Translations under genes and position numbers: made by a program | Assembly: GCA_037176885.1 (NCBI GenBank) | Contig: JAWWNJ010000043.1 | Coordinates: forward strand, 868,001 to 932,000 | DNA length: 64,000 nt | Source of the DNA: Favolaschia claudopus | Lineage: Eukaryota > Basidiomycota > Agaricomycetes > Agaricales > Mycenaceae | Direction of reading: 5' to 3' | The notes under the pieces: generated by a model | What the model was told of the DNA's origin: nothing | Databases searched by the model: none | The model's input: only the letters and a program-made list of their open reading frames with translations | Shown: positions 35,150 to 47,017 of the stretch, one piece after another | Layout of the letters: the number at the start of each line of letters is the position of its first letter | How positions within the stretch are numbered: the stretch's first letter is position 1

Positions 35150-35424
35150 GAGGCCCCCGGTCACTGACATATAGGTCTGTAACATCCATAGAGTAAAACA
35201 ACGTCCAATTTGAGAGGTCTATTTGGCGAACCAGCCATCTGACAGAGGTTTTGACTAGATAGGGCGATGCAGCTCCTCTAAACTAAGCGTTTGCGCGCAT
35301 TTTCAGAAAGAAATCGTGGTTTTTGAAGCCGCCAGAGCGCCATCAGTGCTGAAAAATAGAGTAAATCAGGCCAAAATTCGGGTTTTCAATGTTACAGACC
35401 TATATGTCAGTGACCGGGGGCCTC
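35150..35424. mobile_element. Nested 275 bp MITE with perfect 36 bp inverted repeats (copy 1)
   Basis: 35150-35185 and 35389-35424 are exact reverse complements, starting GAGGCCCCCGG. ATACAG stands on both sides (35144-35149 and 35425-35430), a 6 bp target duplication. No frame of note inside. Confidence 0.85.
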
Positions 35425-35699
35425 ATACAGGATTCTGAAGTTGAATCAACTTGAATGCAGTTTAGCACTTTCCCGGCTTCACATTGACCCCGGAACACTG
35501 AACTTTTAGCAAATGCATCCTCAAGTACCTCTACTCTTTTTATCCTCAGCCTATCTTCAAATTCCGGCCGCTGAATTGTGAAGCTTTGAACACGAAAATC
35601 CAACGGCAATGATACCCATCGCGGAACAACCCGATTAGGCGATATCTTGACGTAATCGAGCTATCCTGAGGTATCCACCCACAGCATAAGTATCTAGCC

Positions 35700-35705
35700 T
35701 GATCC
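35700..35705. repeat. 6 bp junction between the two element copies
   Basis: TGATCC, the outer target duplication minus its last two bases, separates copy 1 from copy 2. Confidence 0.8.
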
Positions 35706-36289
35706 GGCTAGATACCTATGCTGTGGGTGTCGAGAGGAAAAAATATTAATTCCCAAAAAAGGAAAGAAGGAGGGAGAGGAGAGGAGAGAAAAGAGAGAAT
35801 CTCATTGTTTCTTGTGGCTCAAACTCGGTGCATTTGGTGGTTGTTCACAATGTATGAAGATGTTCAATTTTGCTATTTTTTTTTCGGCGCCTGCGGCGCG
35901 CAATGCGTTATTTGGCCTGTCGGCCACGTAAAGGGCAGATATTCGTGTGAAACTGCCGTTTTGAGCTCTATCCACCGGGTATGAGCAGTTCACCGGGTCC
36001 GGTCGCGTGGTTGATCTGGATACCTCTGCCCCCAATTGGTTTTTTCCGCGGCCGGCATGTCATTTCCGATGGCAAGCAAACACAAAGCGCTATGTCACGA
36101 CTGTGACCAAACCGCAAACTTGGCTTGTTCAACTATCAAAACGGGTGCCTCGCGCCTGTTTTCAAGCAATTGCCTTCGGGGATAAGCTCATCAGATTGTC
36201 TCTAGTGAAAATCCGACCATTTACGAGGTAAAAACATCTCAAAGGCTTCGCGAATCGAGTGCAACATTTAATTTTCAACTTCAACTTTA

Positions 36290-36802
36290 GTCTGTTGGTT
36301 ACCACGCCCAACTACCCGGTACCCTGCGTTATTATATAAGCTACCCGTTTTGGAACTCACGTGTATTTGACGTCGGCTGAGCCGAAAGCCTTCAACACGC
36401 CGGTCAGACGTGTTTTAACGCGTTTAGACCGAGATGTATGCAATTCAAAAGACAAATTCTGGGAAAGCTGCAGATCTGGAATTCCTAACCTCAAATTCAG
36501 CCTTTTTCCTGAGCATTCAGCTGCTGCCGGCGCTTTCCGAGAAGCATCAGTCAATGACAGCTGCCATAACTTGCCGTCACCACGCAAACACCTGCAAGAG
36601 CGATTATTTCCATAGAATGTACATGATTTGGGTAGAAAGAGGTTAGAATGGCCGTTTTAGCAAGTTTGACACATACCCCCCACCGAAAGCCGCGTCAAAA
36701 CACGTCGAAATGAGGTAGATAGGCGTGTTATTTGCTCTTGTTGGGATACCTGATGACGTCGTAAGGCAGGCTGCCGGGTAATTGACGCGGTAACCAACAG
36801 AC
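36290..36802. mobile_element. Nested 513 bp inverted-repeat element (copy 2)
   Basis: Duplicate of 33975-34487 at an offset of 2315 bp, with the same inverted ends and TTTA flanks. Confidence 0.7.
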
Positions 36803-37464
36803 TTTAATTCAGCGAACTTGTGAGCTAAGAAGAATTGAAGCGTCTGTCTAGAGAGACTACTTCAACTTGACTTCTTGTTGTTCTTCGGGAGATGCAATTA
36901 ATAAAATAACCTGTGCTATTCTTCTCTGTTAGAGATTCTCATAACCGCTACACCTCTCAGTCACTGTAAGTGCCGTTGTTTGATATCCTGTCTCCCTGCC
37001 GAATCTCAACATCAATACAATTTATTTTACATTTGACTGCTCGGCAGCTGCACTTGCAACTCATTTGTTGTAGTAAATACCCCTCGCTATTAAAGTCTTA
37101 CCTTCGGCTGCCATTTGATTGAACGTCTATCTAAAGCAAGCTTGATTCTGACCTTGAAATGGCAAAATCAGCATCTCGGTCTTCTCGGGGAGCACCAAAC
37201 GTCCCAAAATCCGATCCGAATTTGAATCACATTTGAATCAAGGCATCCACTGGACACTACGACTAGTTATTTTTCGGTGCGCTTCCTTACCACTAAACTC
37301 AGTGAAACATTTGTTGGACTGAACATTGGTCTGGATGCTAAATTGGTCATAAACTAACATTCAGAGTTGATAGCAAGCAAAGCAAAGCATTCAAGTTATG
37401 CATATTTCCAAAAGACAGGTTCTGGAATTGTTCTGCTCACTACAAGCTACCTTGATACATACAG

Positions 37465-37739
37465 GAGGCCCCCGGTCACTGACATATAGGTCTGTAACAT
37501 CCATAGAGTAAAACAACGTCCAATTTGAGAGGTCTATTTGGCGAACCAGCCATCTGACAGAGGTTTTGACTAGATAGGGCGATGCAGCTCCTCTAAACTA
37601 AGCGTTTGCGCGCATTTTCAGAAAGAAATCGTGGTTTTTGAAGCCGCCAGAGCGCCATCAGTGCTGAAAAATAGAGTAAATCAGGCCAAAATTCGGGTTT
37701 TCAATGTTACAGACCTATATGTCAGTGACCGGGGGCCTC
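37465..37739. mobile_element. Nested 275 bp MITE (copy 2)
   Basis: Duplicate of 35150-35424 with the same 36 bp inverted repeats and ATACAG flanks. Confidence 0.85.
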
Positions 37740-38014
37740 ATACAGGATTCTGAAGTTGAATCAACTTGAATGCAGTTTAGCACTTTCCCGGCTTCACATT
37801 GACCCCGGAACACTGAACTTTTAGCAAATGCATCCTCAAGTACCTCTACTCTTTTTATCCTCAGCCTATCTTCAAATTCCGGCCGCTGAATTGTGAAGCT
37901 TTGAACACGAAAATCCAACGGCAATGATACCCATCGCGGAACAACCCGATTAGGCGATATCTTGACGTAATCGAGCTATCCTGAGGTATCCACCCACAGC
38001 ATAAGTATCTAGCC

Positions 38015-38022
38015 TGATCCGA
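38015..38022. repeat. Right 8 bp target-site duplication
   Basis: TGATCCGA directly follows copy 2, matching 33383-33390. Confidence 0.85.
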
Positions 38023-38821
38023 GGCATTTCGCACTGACAATAGAGACGGCCCATTCAAGAGCGATCTTGGGTGGGGACGAGTTGGAATTATTATAATGGC
38101 TGCCGTTGGAGATTGTACTTCGTAAACACCAGCAGGAAGAGGCAGCAAAGGCACTGAATGAGAGTGTTTCCTTTGCTATGGCTCCGGTTCCTCCGATTTC
38201 CGAACATGCTACGCGATGGAGGGCGAACCAAGTTTCGCCAAGTGAGCTGCAATGAAGAGTTCAGGCCATGTTAATTACCTCGAACTCCAGATCATGCTGT
38301 TGAGGTAACAAGATTTGCGGATTCGCAGAATGAAAGCAAGCCGGAACCCTGACAAAAGTTGGGCTCCGGATTTGCCCATGAAGGAACCAAGTTGAACCAG
38401 GGCGTCGGAAGCTGTCGGAAGGCGGCTAGAGGCGACGAAGAAGCATCCCAAGTAACCGAAGCGATAGCCGAATTTTACCACTCGATAGCAGAACCTTTTC
38501 TTTTTGTCGTGATCTAATCCCGTTATTGAGCTGCACCGAAGAATAAATTACCCCCTCTGAACGTACCAAGCCCACCGCCAGTCGGAATTCGGAGAACTGG
38601 GTGGCGTGTACAAAACACAAGCTTGCTGGTGTTTGGAAGGAATGGCTTTTGTCGATTTCGAAATACATATTATAATAAAACAATAAAACAACACACTAGG
38701 ATTGCGCGCCGCGCCCTGTGAACTACATTTTTATATCAAAGCAAAATTACAAACTATGAGGATAAACCAGTCAGTGGGTCATCTACAGAGCAAGGAAGCA
38801 AAGACGCAGACGCACCGAATG
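38023..38821. other. Intergenic region
   Basis: About 800 bp between the element dimer and the DUF6534-type gene. No gene or repeat recognised. Confidence 0.45.
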
Positions 38822-40279
38822 CTATACATCTATCCGACCGCGCTCCTTGTCGAGCTGTATTTGGAGGTGAGAATGTGAGTCTGAATCCGTATCGGCATCG
38901 GTGTGACTATGGAGGTCGCTACTCCTGCGCCCCAGATGTACAGAAACAGGAGCGTGGATGGGCGACAGAGGGCCTATTGTAGGGAAGGCCACCTGTGAAA
39001 GGTGCGGTTTCGAGGCATTTGGAGGTATTTCGTGGCCGATGTATGCGCGAGAGTTCAAAATCTTTGATATGAGATCAAGCTATGCGTTCAGACCGTTAAT
39101 CGTGGAGCACTCACGACCATAACGCTCATCGAATACACCTTCGAAAGCCATATGCATACTCCGAGATGATAGTTATTCCCGTCGAACTGAACCTGAATAT
39201 GGCCGAGCCAATCAGTCCGCATTACAGAGCGGTAAAGGCAGGAAGACGCACGAAAATTGCCAGATCCAAAATGGCGAATATCGCACATAGTACGCCGGTC
39301 TCAGCACTCACGCGGATGACGCGCGAGATACTTCTGTTCGTAGCTGATTCGAATTGGAATTCGTTGTCCCGAGCTTTGATAATATAATACAGGGTAGAAG
39401 CCACGATGATGAGGTCGGCGGCAGCGGTGGCAGATAGCCACGCCTAAGTGTCGTCAAGCATTTTAGCAGGGAGCGCGCGAAGGGTGCTGAGAGAATGGCG
39501 CACGATGGGTGGTTTCAGCTGTTCCGCTGATATTTGGGAGAATCGTCCCGCGCGAATGATGTCGACGCCAGTCCATACTCCTCCACCCCATTGGAATACC
39601 GTGATCTAAGAGGAGAAGGAGGGTATCATTTATATATTTTGCATCTTCCGTAGCAGATTGCGCAGATCGCACTTACCACGGTGATCACGGCGGGCATATA
39701 CCACACGCCACCGCTAATAACAGAAATTCTCCAAGCAAAAAATAGTTGCCCGACACATGCAACTGCGGATACATTAGTCTCGGGCGGCATCGGTTATGAT
39801 TATAGCGACGTACTTGTCGACCCCAGGATAGGCACGCTGAACCACGCCCACCGAACCTGATCGAGGCCAGAAAAGTCTCCCCAGCCGGCTCCAAACGTTT
39901 CGATTGTGTTCCTACTGTCTCCCAGGGTTTGCAATAGTTCGGCGATGAATATGAAAGCGACGACGAGTTTGTTGACTGGTCTGTCTTTTGGAAAGGCCAA
40001 GACGTAGAGATCTGAGTGAACGAGCTGAATTCCATGCATCCCAGCGCAAAGAGATCTGAGCAACGTACAGACTTGAACCGCGAGGGCGCCAAGGAGCGCC
40101 CAGTTAAGAATGGTCCCAATAAACTGGACGAAAGTCGGTCAGTGAGGCTGCAGAACCCTCAGCAGTACACCGACTAAGGGAATTGTACTGAGACGCATAT
40201 GTCAGAGAGCCTGAGCAAGTGTCAACGAACGCAGAACGTACAGTTTTCCAACTTCAAGTTGGAATTGACCTTGAGACAT
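38822..40279 (-). CDS. DUF6534-type multi-pass membrane protein
   Basis: Spliced gene on the - strand, start ATG at 40279, stop TAG at 38822-38824. Exons read MSQGQFQLEVGKL, FIGTILNWALLGALAVQVY, LYVLAFPKDRPVNKLVVAF, VRWAWFSVPILGST, then ACVGQLFFAWRISVISGG, ITVFQWGGGVWTGVD, WLSATAAADLIIVASTLYY, SAETGVLCAIFAILDLAIF, CIWLSKVYSMSVMVILNSR and a hydrophilic His/Asp/Ser-rich tail. Helix order, the WLxxTAAxDLIIV and SAETGVLCA words and the final LNSR identify the DUF6534 family of basidiomycete membrane proteins. Function unknown. It is a full-length paralog of the gene at 29138-30328 on the same strand, with the element island between them. Confidence 0.88.
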
Positions 40280-41381
40280 GGCGAAGACGAAGGGCGAAAG
40301 GTGAAAAGTCTCAGGCAATGGAGCGTCCGGCTCCGACCCAAGCTTTTTATGAGGTACGAATCGCGATACAGCAAAATTGCTGTCATCCACGCGTTGATCT
40401 TTTTTGGAGATCAATCACAAGCGCTTCTTCAATCTGCCACGATAACCGATCATTCAACGACGAAGGGCGTCCATAACGTAGGTGGAAGACGGAGTCAAAG
40501 CGTCGGAGAGTGACTGTAGACCTGAATTGTAGCGGTAAGTGCACTGTTCATGGAGAAATTGGACAACTCCCGTACGTCGTGGGAGTTGGATGAAACACCT
40601 CGGCATCCGCACCAAACACAGCTGAGCGATTTGCGATGATCACTCAGGTTGATTTGCTCATCGCGGGAAGGATGACAGCACAGCTGATCGCGATCAGCGT
40701 TGTGCCCTGAAGTTTTCTCTTGGTTTTCTCTCACCGCCTTTCTCCACCTCCGCCTCAACCCCGTACGAGCCTCAAGGGCTTCAAAATCTTGTACCCAATC
40801 TTTTGCCAATGACAGTACATACCGCACCCTTGCACATACAATGGTCGATTCAGCCGATGCATACAGCAAAGCAAAATACACCAGCTTCCGAAAAAGCGAC
40901 CGTTAGCTCGGGTGAAGGAAAGAGTGAGCAACGAGGGCGAGTATTCCTAGGTATTCGTAGAGTTTCCTGGTAATCGACAGCCACGACAACAGTGTCTATG
41001 ATCACTTGTGGGAGGACCATCGATTCGTTGAAGGAGAGTCAAAAGGCTGCCACGTGGCAAAGTCGGATCAAAGCTGGCTTCGTAAACAACGACAAATGTT
41101 CAAGTTCAACCTTGGTCTGGTTCACTGAAAATGGAAAGGTAAAGGAGGAAAAACCCATATTTACCTTTCAACTCACGCTCATATTCTCAAGATCCGCAAG
41201 ATCAAAGGAAACAATAAAAGAACAACTTGAAGTTGAAAACGTCATAATTTATCGTTACTCTCAAAGCATCGGCGTGCAGCATTACTAACAACATGAATAC
41301 CCCTGTGTGTCTATCGGAAACGGCCCAGGCTACAAACACTGAGTCCGGCTTCAGAGTCTGTCGTTCTCCAAGTCGGATTCA
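40280..41381. other. Intergenic region between DUF6534-type gene and lipase
   Basis: About 1.1 kb with short frames only. Upstream of one gene and downstream of the other, both on the - strand. No motif seen. Confidence 0.45.
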
Positions 41382-43016
41382 TCAAAGAACTACCACCATA
41401 CCCAACCCAATCGCTCCCAACACCACTCCAACACCCCACACACCTCCAAATCCACTTCCTCCTCTCCTCGCTGCATCGTTGATAGGAATATTCGACGGCG
41501 AATTCGTCACCCTCAAGCTCAAAATCGCCGAAAACGGCTCTGTCACTCCCGCCTTCGTCGTCGTTACCGTTTTCGTAGGCGTGCCCCCACTATCTGTGAG
41601 AACCGTCGTGATATTGAGGTTGGCGCACGAGCCATGGCCCATGTTGACGCCGAAGTAGGGACCGGTGTGGTCGCCGACACCCGTGACGGCGTCCAGGACG
41701 CCGATGGTGTCGGAACAGTCTGTGAAGGCGGGAGGTAAGTCAAAGAATGTAGATGTTCGTAGGAGAAGCTTGATAGAGAGGGATGGAAATACGCACTGTC
41801 GTTTTCTTGGCCATCACAGGCGAGGGTAGTGGTGTCGTTTTTGATCCATATTTCCCCAGACGTACTATATTGAGATCAGATTCAGAATTTCAACATGAGA
41901 AGAGAGGTACTGTTGGAATCCCTGGATGAGAAGCGGGACGTGTGGGACGGGGTCTATTCGATCACATAGAGTATTAGGAATGATTGAAAGTAAGCGATGG
42001 GGGTGAATTAGTTATCACCATCGCGGGACACGACAAAGGTGTTGTTTTTCCCGAACTGCGAGACAATGAGTGCAAGGAAGTCGCGAGCCGAATTGACGAT
42101 ATGTGACGCACCATACCATCCACCCAGGTCGCAAAGGTAGGGTTGCCGACACGAGGGCGGCCCTGTATATTCCGAACGTTTCAGATGTCTGTGATGAGAG
42201 GCAGAGAGAATCGACGCACGAATCCGACAACTTCAATGCTGGTGTTGCTGGGAAGCTGCTGCCTGAGGAAGACGGCATCGAGAAGCGCGATTGCGGCGCC
42301 GAGACTGTGCCCCGTTACAAGGATGCTGGCGTCGGGAACTTCAGCTTGGACTTGTTTGACGGCGTTGAGAACGAGAGTGCTGCTCTGGACCCATGCGGTC
42401 TGATGAGGCAACAAAGAGACACAGATAAATAATTGGGTAAAGGAAGGAAGAGATGTAGCCTTTCCGAACCTGGAAGCCATTGTGAACCTCGACACCCTCC
42501 GGTGTACCAGCAACGTTGAGAACCGACAGCAAGGGTGTCGGACTGAACTTGACATCATTTTTGACCGAGAGGAGTACAGTCGGGTCAGTGCCTTCGTGCC
42601 CGACAATGATTTGATTTCGGGCTTGCGAGTATGCAACGTAGACTGAGAAAATGAGGAGATTAAAAATGGCGGTGGGTAGCTCTGTTAGACAAAGTCAACT
42701 TACCATCGGGGGTCGCAGCGTTGTCTCCGATGGTGAATACAAGCTGCGTGTCTGGAATCTGCGCGCAAGTCAGCAAACGAACCTGTAGTGGTCGATTCAA
42801 AGAGAGCACCGTTTCACAAGCCTGCCCACAGTTCCATTGTCCCGCGCGAACACAATACGCTGCTGCTGCAAACGCAGCGATAGGAATCAGGTCCCGTTTC
42901 TTGATATCGTCGTCAGTGAGCTTGGTCGTGGCTCCGTCCGCCCGAGCAAGAGGCGTGGAGAGACCGCGCTTCGCGAAAGCCAGAGCAAAGAAAAAGAGAC
43001 TGAGGCGCAATTGCAT
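41382..43016 (-). CDS. Secreted class 3 lipase (Rhizomucor lipase type)
   Basis: About eight exons on the - strand from the ATG at 43016. A signal peptide (MQLRLSLFFFALAFAKRGLS) is followed by the lid/oxyanion region VGHEGTDPTVLLS, VHNGFQTAWVQSS, the nucleophile elbow VTGHSLGAAIA (Ser), GRPRVGNPTFATWVD, the Asp in VVSRDDPVPHVP, GEIWIKNDTTTLACDG, and the His in VGDHTGPYFGVN. This is the complete Ser-Asp-His triad of class 3 lipases acting on triglycerides and related esters. Unusually, the chain continues past the domain with a Thr-rich linker and ends in a Gly/Val hydrophobic segment (GVVLGAIGLGMVVVL) directly at the C-terminus, as expected for a GPI-anchor signal, so the enzyme may be held on the cell surface. 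Confidence 0.9.
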
Positions 43017-44031
43017 CGTGTCTTGAATCTTGCCTGAGTCGTGCGAGGACGCATATTCTCTGAGTTTTCCGCGAGGTTAAAAAGCAAACGCGAAGCCTCC
43101 TCGTGCATCTTGAAACTAATAACATTAGCGAGATGTTACATAGCTTTAGTCCAGGGTTTTTGGCAGACGTACTTCTCATCCCTGTACTAAGATCCTAGAA
43201 TGGATTGTTGGTTGTGAACGAGCGTCAAACAGGCGGGAAAATTACCAGTTGTGGGCGGTCCGATCAGGGAACGATTGAAGCCTGGGTCAGTCCAGAAGAT
43301 CATTCGACATCGGAGCGTCTACCAGCGCCAATTTAGCGCTGGTGCGCGCTCTGCCAAGGCGCCTAAGGCCTTGCAACGATGTACGGCGTACATGTGATAA
43401 ACTGACAAGGTGGACGAGGGGCACTAAGCCGCGGAATCTGGGAAGAGGGTGCCTGAAACAAAGAGGGAAGGGGATATCTTCCGCGGAACCAAGCGTCTGA
43501 GCTTGCAAACCATCGATCATCGGTTTCGAGTCAATGTGGTTGAAGTTTAAGGTGAGTCACGTCAGTTGATCGGGCCGAATTCCGGAATTGATCTATTGAT
43601 CCCGGTCGTGACAGTGACTGATTGTTACAACTCTTTGCCGTGGCAGTCAAAACGGCCGCGGCGTGCTGACAGTCAAACAAAAAAAAAATCGAGGGAAACA
43701 GGTGGCGGTTGTACCTGATAAATTGGCAATAGCAGCTTACTAGTGAAGATAAGCTCATCGACACTCGAAGAGTCCTCCAGAATATATCGTAGACAAGTTC
43801 AAATTGTTACTGTTCAAAAGGAAAGTTCAAACCAGAAACCAGAGACTAGTGGATGAGAGCGTTTACTATATCCATTACTATTACAACAGAGCCAATACAG
43901 TATCCCATTGGTCACAGAATACCCTGGAACTCGATAATTATCAATTAAGACGTGAGAGAATCGGGGGCTCGAGAAATCGAGGAATGAAGGGAATGTTGTG
44001 TGAGACAGAGTCATGATGTCCGGTACTATAT
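43017..44031. other. Intergenic region between lipase and laccase
   Basis: About 1 kb: lipase promoter and laccase 3' flank. No further gene recognised. Confidence 0.45.
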
Positions 44032-46924
44032 TCATTGGTTGGAGAGGCCTAGTTTCCGGAACTGGTATTGAAAAGAGGGCACAAATTCTCCCATGCCACT
44101 GCAAGAATTCTTGCATTCAGTTGTATCATCTGACTTGTAATATATCAGCTCACAAGGAGGTTTCTCTTGCTCGATGGCGGGAACGTTCTCTGCGAACACG
44201 ACGGCCAGACCGCTGTATTTGTGAACAATAAATCTTTGAGGAGAAATAACAACGCAAACGAGGAACTCACATGTCAAGATGCCAGTCACTTGTAGATTAT
44301 TTGCGCTCAGACAGAGAGACGGGGAAGAACGCGAAGAAAGCTCACATATGGCAATGAAGGAACCCTAGGGACGAGTCAGCAACGAGATCATGCATGATAA
44401 TGGGAGAAGCTTACACGGCCCGGCGTTGTCGGTCACAAATCTACAAGGAAGTTCAACATATAAGAGCTGGAATTCTCTGGGAACATACCTGAAGGTCGTG
44501 AGGTCGTCGACGGAACTGCCCGTAGATACAACATCTCGTATGACCTAGGCAAAGGATCGTCAGATGTCAACATATTATCAGGTATGTTTTCACGAACCGG
44601 GTTATTATGGAAGTTGTACGACGAGTTTCCAGCGCTTCGAATAACATGGAAGTTGTGCTGGATGAACGGAATCAAGGTTATGAGGAGAAAATTTTATAGT
44701 CAGTGAGATGTACGCACGCCGTGCAGGTGGAAAGGATGCTGGAACATGAATTTAGTCAGTAATTCACCTTTCAACTGACAAAGTGAACTCACCGGAGCAC
44801 CAGCGCTCCCACCAGGAATGCTGACCTAGATCGTTGCAAAATTGATTCATCGTGAGTTGACTATGTACCTGCAACCCTCGCCAAACGCAAAACACACCTC
44901 GATGACCTTGTTCGGCGGCAGCTCATAAATGCTACCTTTGGGCATGAGTTCCTGCGCTTTATGCTTCTTCGAAAGAATCTGGAGCAGGATCGGCAAGTTG
45001 GGCGGCCTGAAGCTCTACAATAACAACCAGCCTCAGCTCTTCTTCCATCGAAGACAGCGAACCACTCACCGATCCATTTATCTGGAATCGAAACGCCGCA
45101 GGATCGAACTCAATCTGCAAATTAAGTACCTTGTCGGCGCCGCCTGGGTAAGGTTTGCCTGGCACGGGCACAGGGACAAGGGGATGTAGGTTCGTTTCGA
45201 CGAGAGGCAGCTTAGAGGTGGTGTTTGTTGTCGTTGGATCCACTTTAGCCGCACCAGCATAGCGCAAAATCGCGCTGTTGATGCCGTTGGCGAAGCCTTG
45301 GTTGCTTCCGGTGAGTTGAGGATTTGCGCGGATCCAGTAGTTGTCGATCTTCTGGTTTGCGTTGAGGATGAAGGAGTAGCGTTGGCCGGCTGAAATGAAT
45401 GGATTTCAGTGATCGGTTCAAGCTTGATTGAATGGCTGACAGAGGAGGAAGGAGACTGACCGAATATCTGAATCGAATCGACGACGAGCGGTTGGTGAGC
45501 GACACCGTCGACCTCGATGATGGTGAAATTGTGGCCATCGATGCTACATCCAATCTTGCGTCAAAATTTGCAACATCTGTCGAATGGAATCTTACCTGAA
45601 TATCCAGTTCGGGTCGCAGGAAATCGACACAAGTCGGAACCTGAATATCACAATCACATTCTGCTTCAGCAATGATGAAAGTATTCAGACGAACCGATAG
45701 CGCTTTCCATGTGTAACACTGATCACTGAAAGATTGGTGGATGGCTAACGAGTGTTTATAATCAGAGAAGAGAACGTAAAATTTGAAACTCACTCCTCCG
45801 GCAAACCTTCCAAGGCCATTAATGAGAGTCGTGTTGAAGACCGGGACCAGTGGGTGAACAGGCGAGGGGTAGTGGTACCAATCTGCTAGCGTTATGACGG
45901 TGGATTCTATTTTGCGTGAGTATGGATGCTCTTGCGGCGGGGAAGATCGGCACGTACCATCATCAATATCTAATCAAAAGTTCAAGTCAGTTTCGAGGCA
46001 GTTTGGCGATGGTCATGGCTCACCGTAGAGATGTTTCTGAGGGTCCTTGGGGTCGTAGACGACGAGCGGCGCACGTAGACCATCACAATCTTCATCACAT
46101 GAGCATGTAAATTTTCAACATAAAGTTGAAATAGTCACATTGTGTAGCGAGATGGCTGTGATACCAGTAGGTACCTTGGGTAGAGTGTCAGAAGATGGAA
46201 GGGCTTCAATGTCGATGTCACTTGCCCGCTTGATCCCTAGGAAAAGATCAGTACGTGGTTTGCGAGATGTTTAATAGAAAGACTCACGGAACTTTGAACT
46301 CTGTGCGAAGGAGGATGAATCCGAGAATAAGAAAAGGATATTATGGGATCTGGTCCAAACATACGATAGAGGAAGCTATGCCCAGGGATTATGGGACATT
46401 CTTGAAATCATAAGAAAGTGTGAATATTCGGCGACGGAAACGCACGAGTAACGAATGCGGGCCCATCAGCCCAGTTGGTCTTTTCTTGGAAGATACCGTG
46501 CCAGTGCTGATGGATGTTAATGTGAGAGTCTTTGCCCATAGCGGTACTCACAATACTCGTACTAGTATTCATCGTGTTGTCGGTGAGTTGGTCGACGACA
46601 TTGATTGCCAGGGTGTCTCCCTGGAAATACAAGTAAGTTCACGGCTACGAACTGGATGGGTAGAATACACACCTTGTTCGCAGTGATAAGCGGACCTGGG
46701 AAGGTTCCTCCCGCCAGGACCGCACTATGGGAGTGGGAAAATGAATTAATTCAACGAAGTTTTCTGAGTTTGACGACAAGGAAGAACACATACGACCGCT
46801 TGTATCCGTCCGGAGCGATCTGCTTGTTGCTGATTATGAGCGTTCCACTGGGACCAATGGAAGCAAAGGTAAATGAGAGGGTGGTCGATAATATAACGAG
46901 CGCCGTAGAAAGATTCGGAATCAT
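44032..46924 (-). CDS. Laccase (multicopper oxidase, EC 1.10.3.2 type)
   Basis: Roughly twenty small exons on the - strand from the ATG at 46924. A signal peptide ([20 protein letters not shown]) precedes copper motif L1 ([19 protein letters not shown]), L2 ([20 protein letters not shown]), [41 protein letters not shown]3 (HPFHLHG followed by [10 protein letters not shown]) and L4 ([18 protein letters not shown]). All ten copper-binding His and the Cys are present; the residue ten after the Cys is Leu, a class 2 T1 site of intermediate redox potential. It oxidises phenols with reduction of O2 to water, outside the cell. One intron, 46175-46225, appears to be GC-AG. The last exon is uncertain: two splice choices give a stop at 44032 or a longer tail. 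Confidence 0.9.
46175..46225 (-). other. Probable GC-AG intron in the laccase gene
   Basis: Only a donor reading GCAAGT keeps the frame [14 protein letters not shown] intact; the nearby GT two bases downstream shifts the frame. GCAAGT is the classic form of the rare GC donor. Confidence 0.75.
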
Positions 46925-47007
46925 TATGTCTAGTCCCTCGAGTCTATAGAGTATCAGTGTATGGTGAGGGGCGAGAAGAGACTGAGTTGGGTACCCATAC
47001 AAGTAGA

Positions 47008-47017
47008 CCTTTTATAC
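47008..47017 (-). promoter_or_regulatory. TATA box of the laccase gene
   Basis: GTATAAAAGG on the - strand, about 85-95 bp upstream of the start codon. Confidence 0.65.

Larger units (their letters stand above)
33391..35699. mobile_element. 2309 bp inverted-repeat DNA element, copy 1
   Basis: Ends are 24 bp inverted repeats with one mismatch: left 33391-33414 starts GGCTAGATACC, right 35676-35699 ends GTATCTAGCC. The 8 bp target duplication and terminal inverted repeats fit a class II element, hAT being the commonest superfamily with 8 bp duplications, though the tips are not typical hAT tips. The longest frames are under 90 codons, so it is non-autonomous. It carries two nested inverted-repeat elements (33975-34487 and 35150-35424). 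Confidence 0.85.
35706..38014. mobile_element. 2309 bp inverted-repeat DNA element, copy 2
   Basis: Same orientation and length as copy 1, offset 2315 bp. All open frames in the two copies translate identically, and I saw no base difference where I compared them. It carries the same nested elements (36290-36802 and 37465-37739). Confidence 0.85.

Noticed and set aside
33403..38014. Short frames inside the 2309 bp elements as transposase remnants
   Set aside because: All are under 90 codons, lie on both strands and show no transposase motif.
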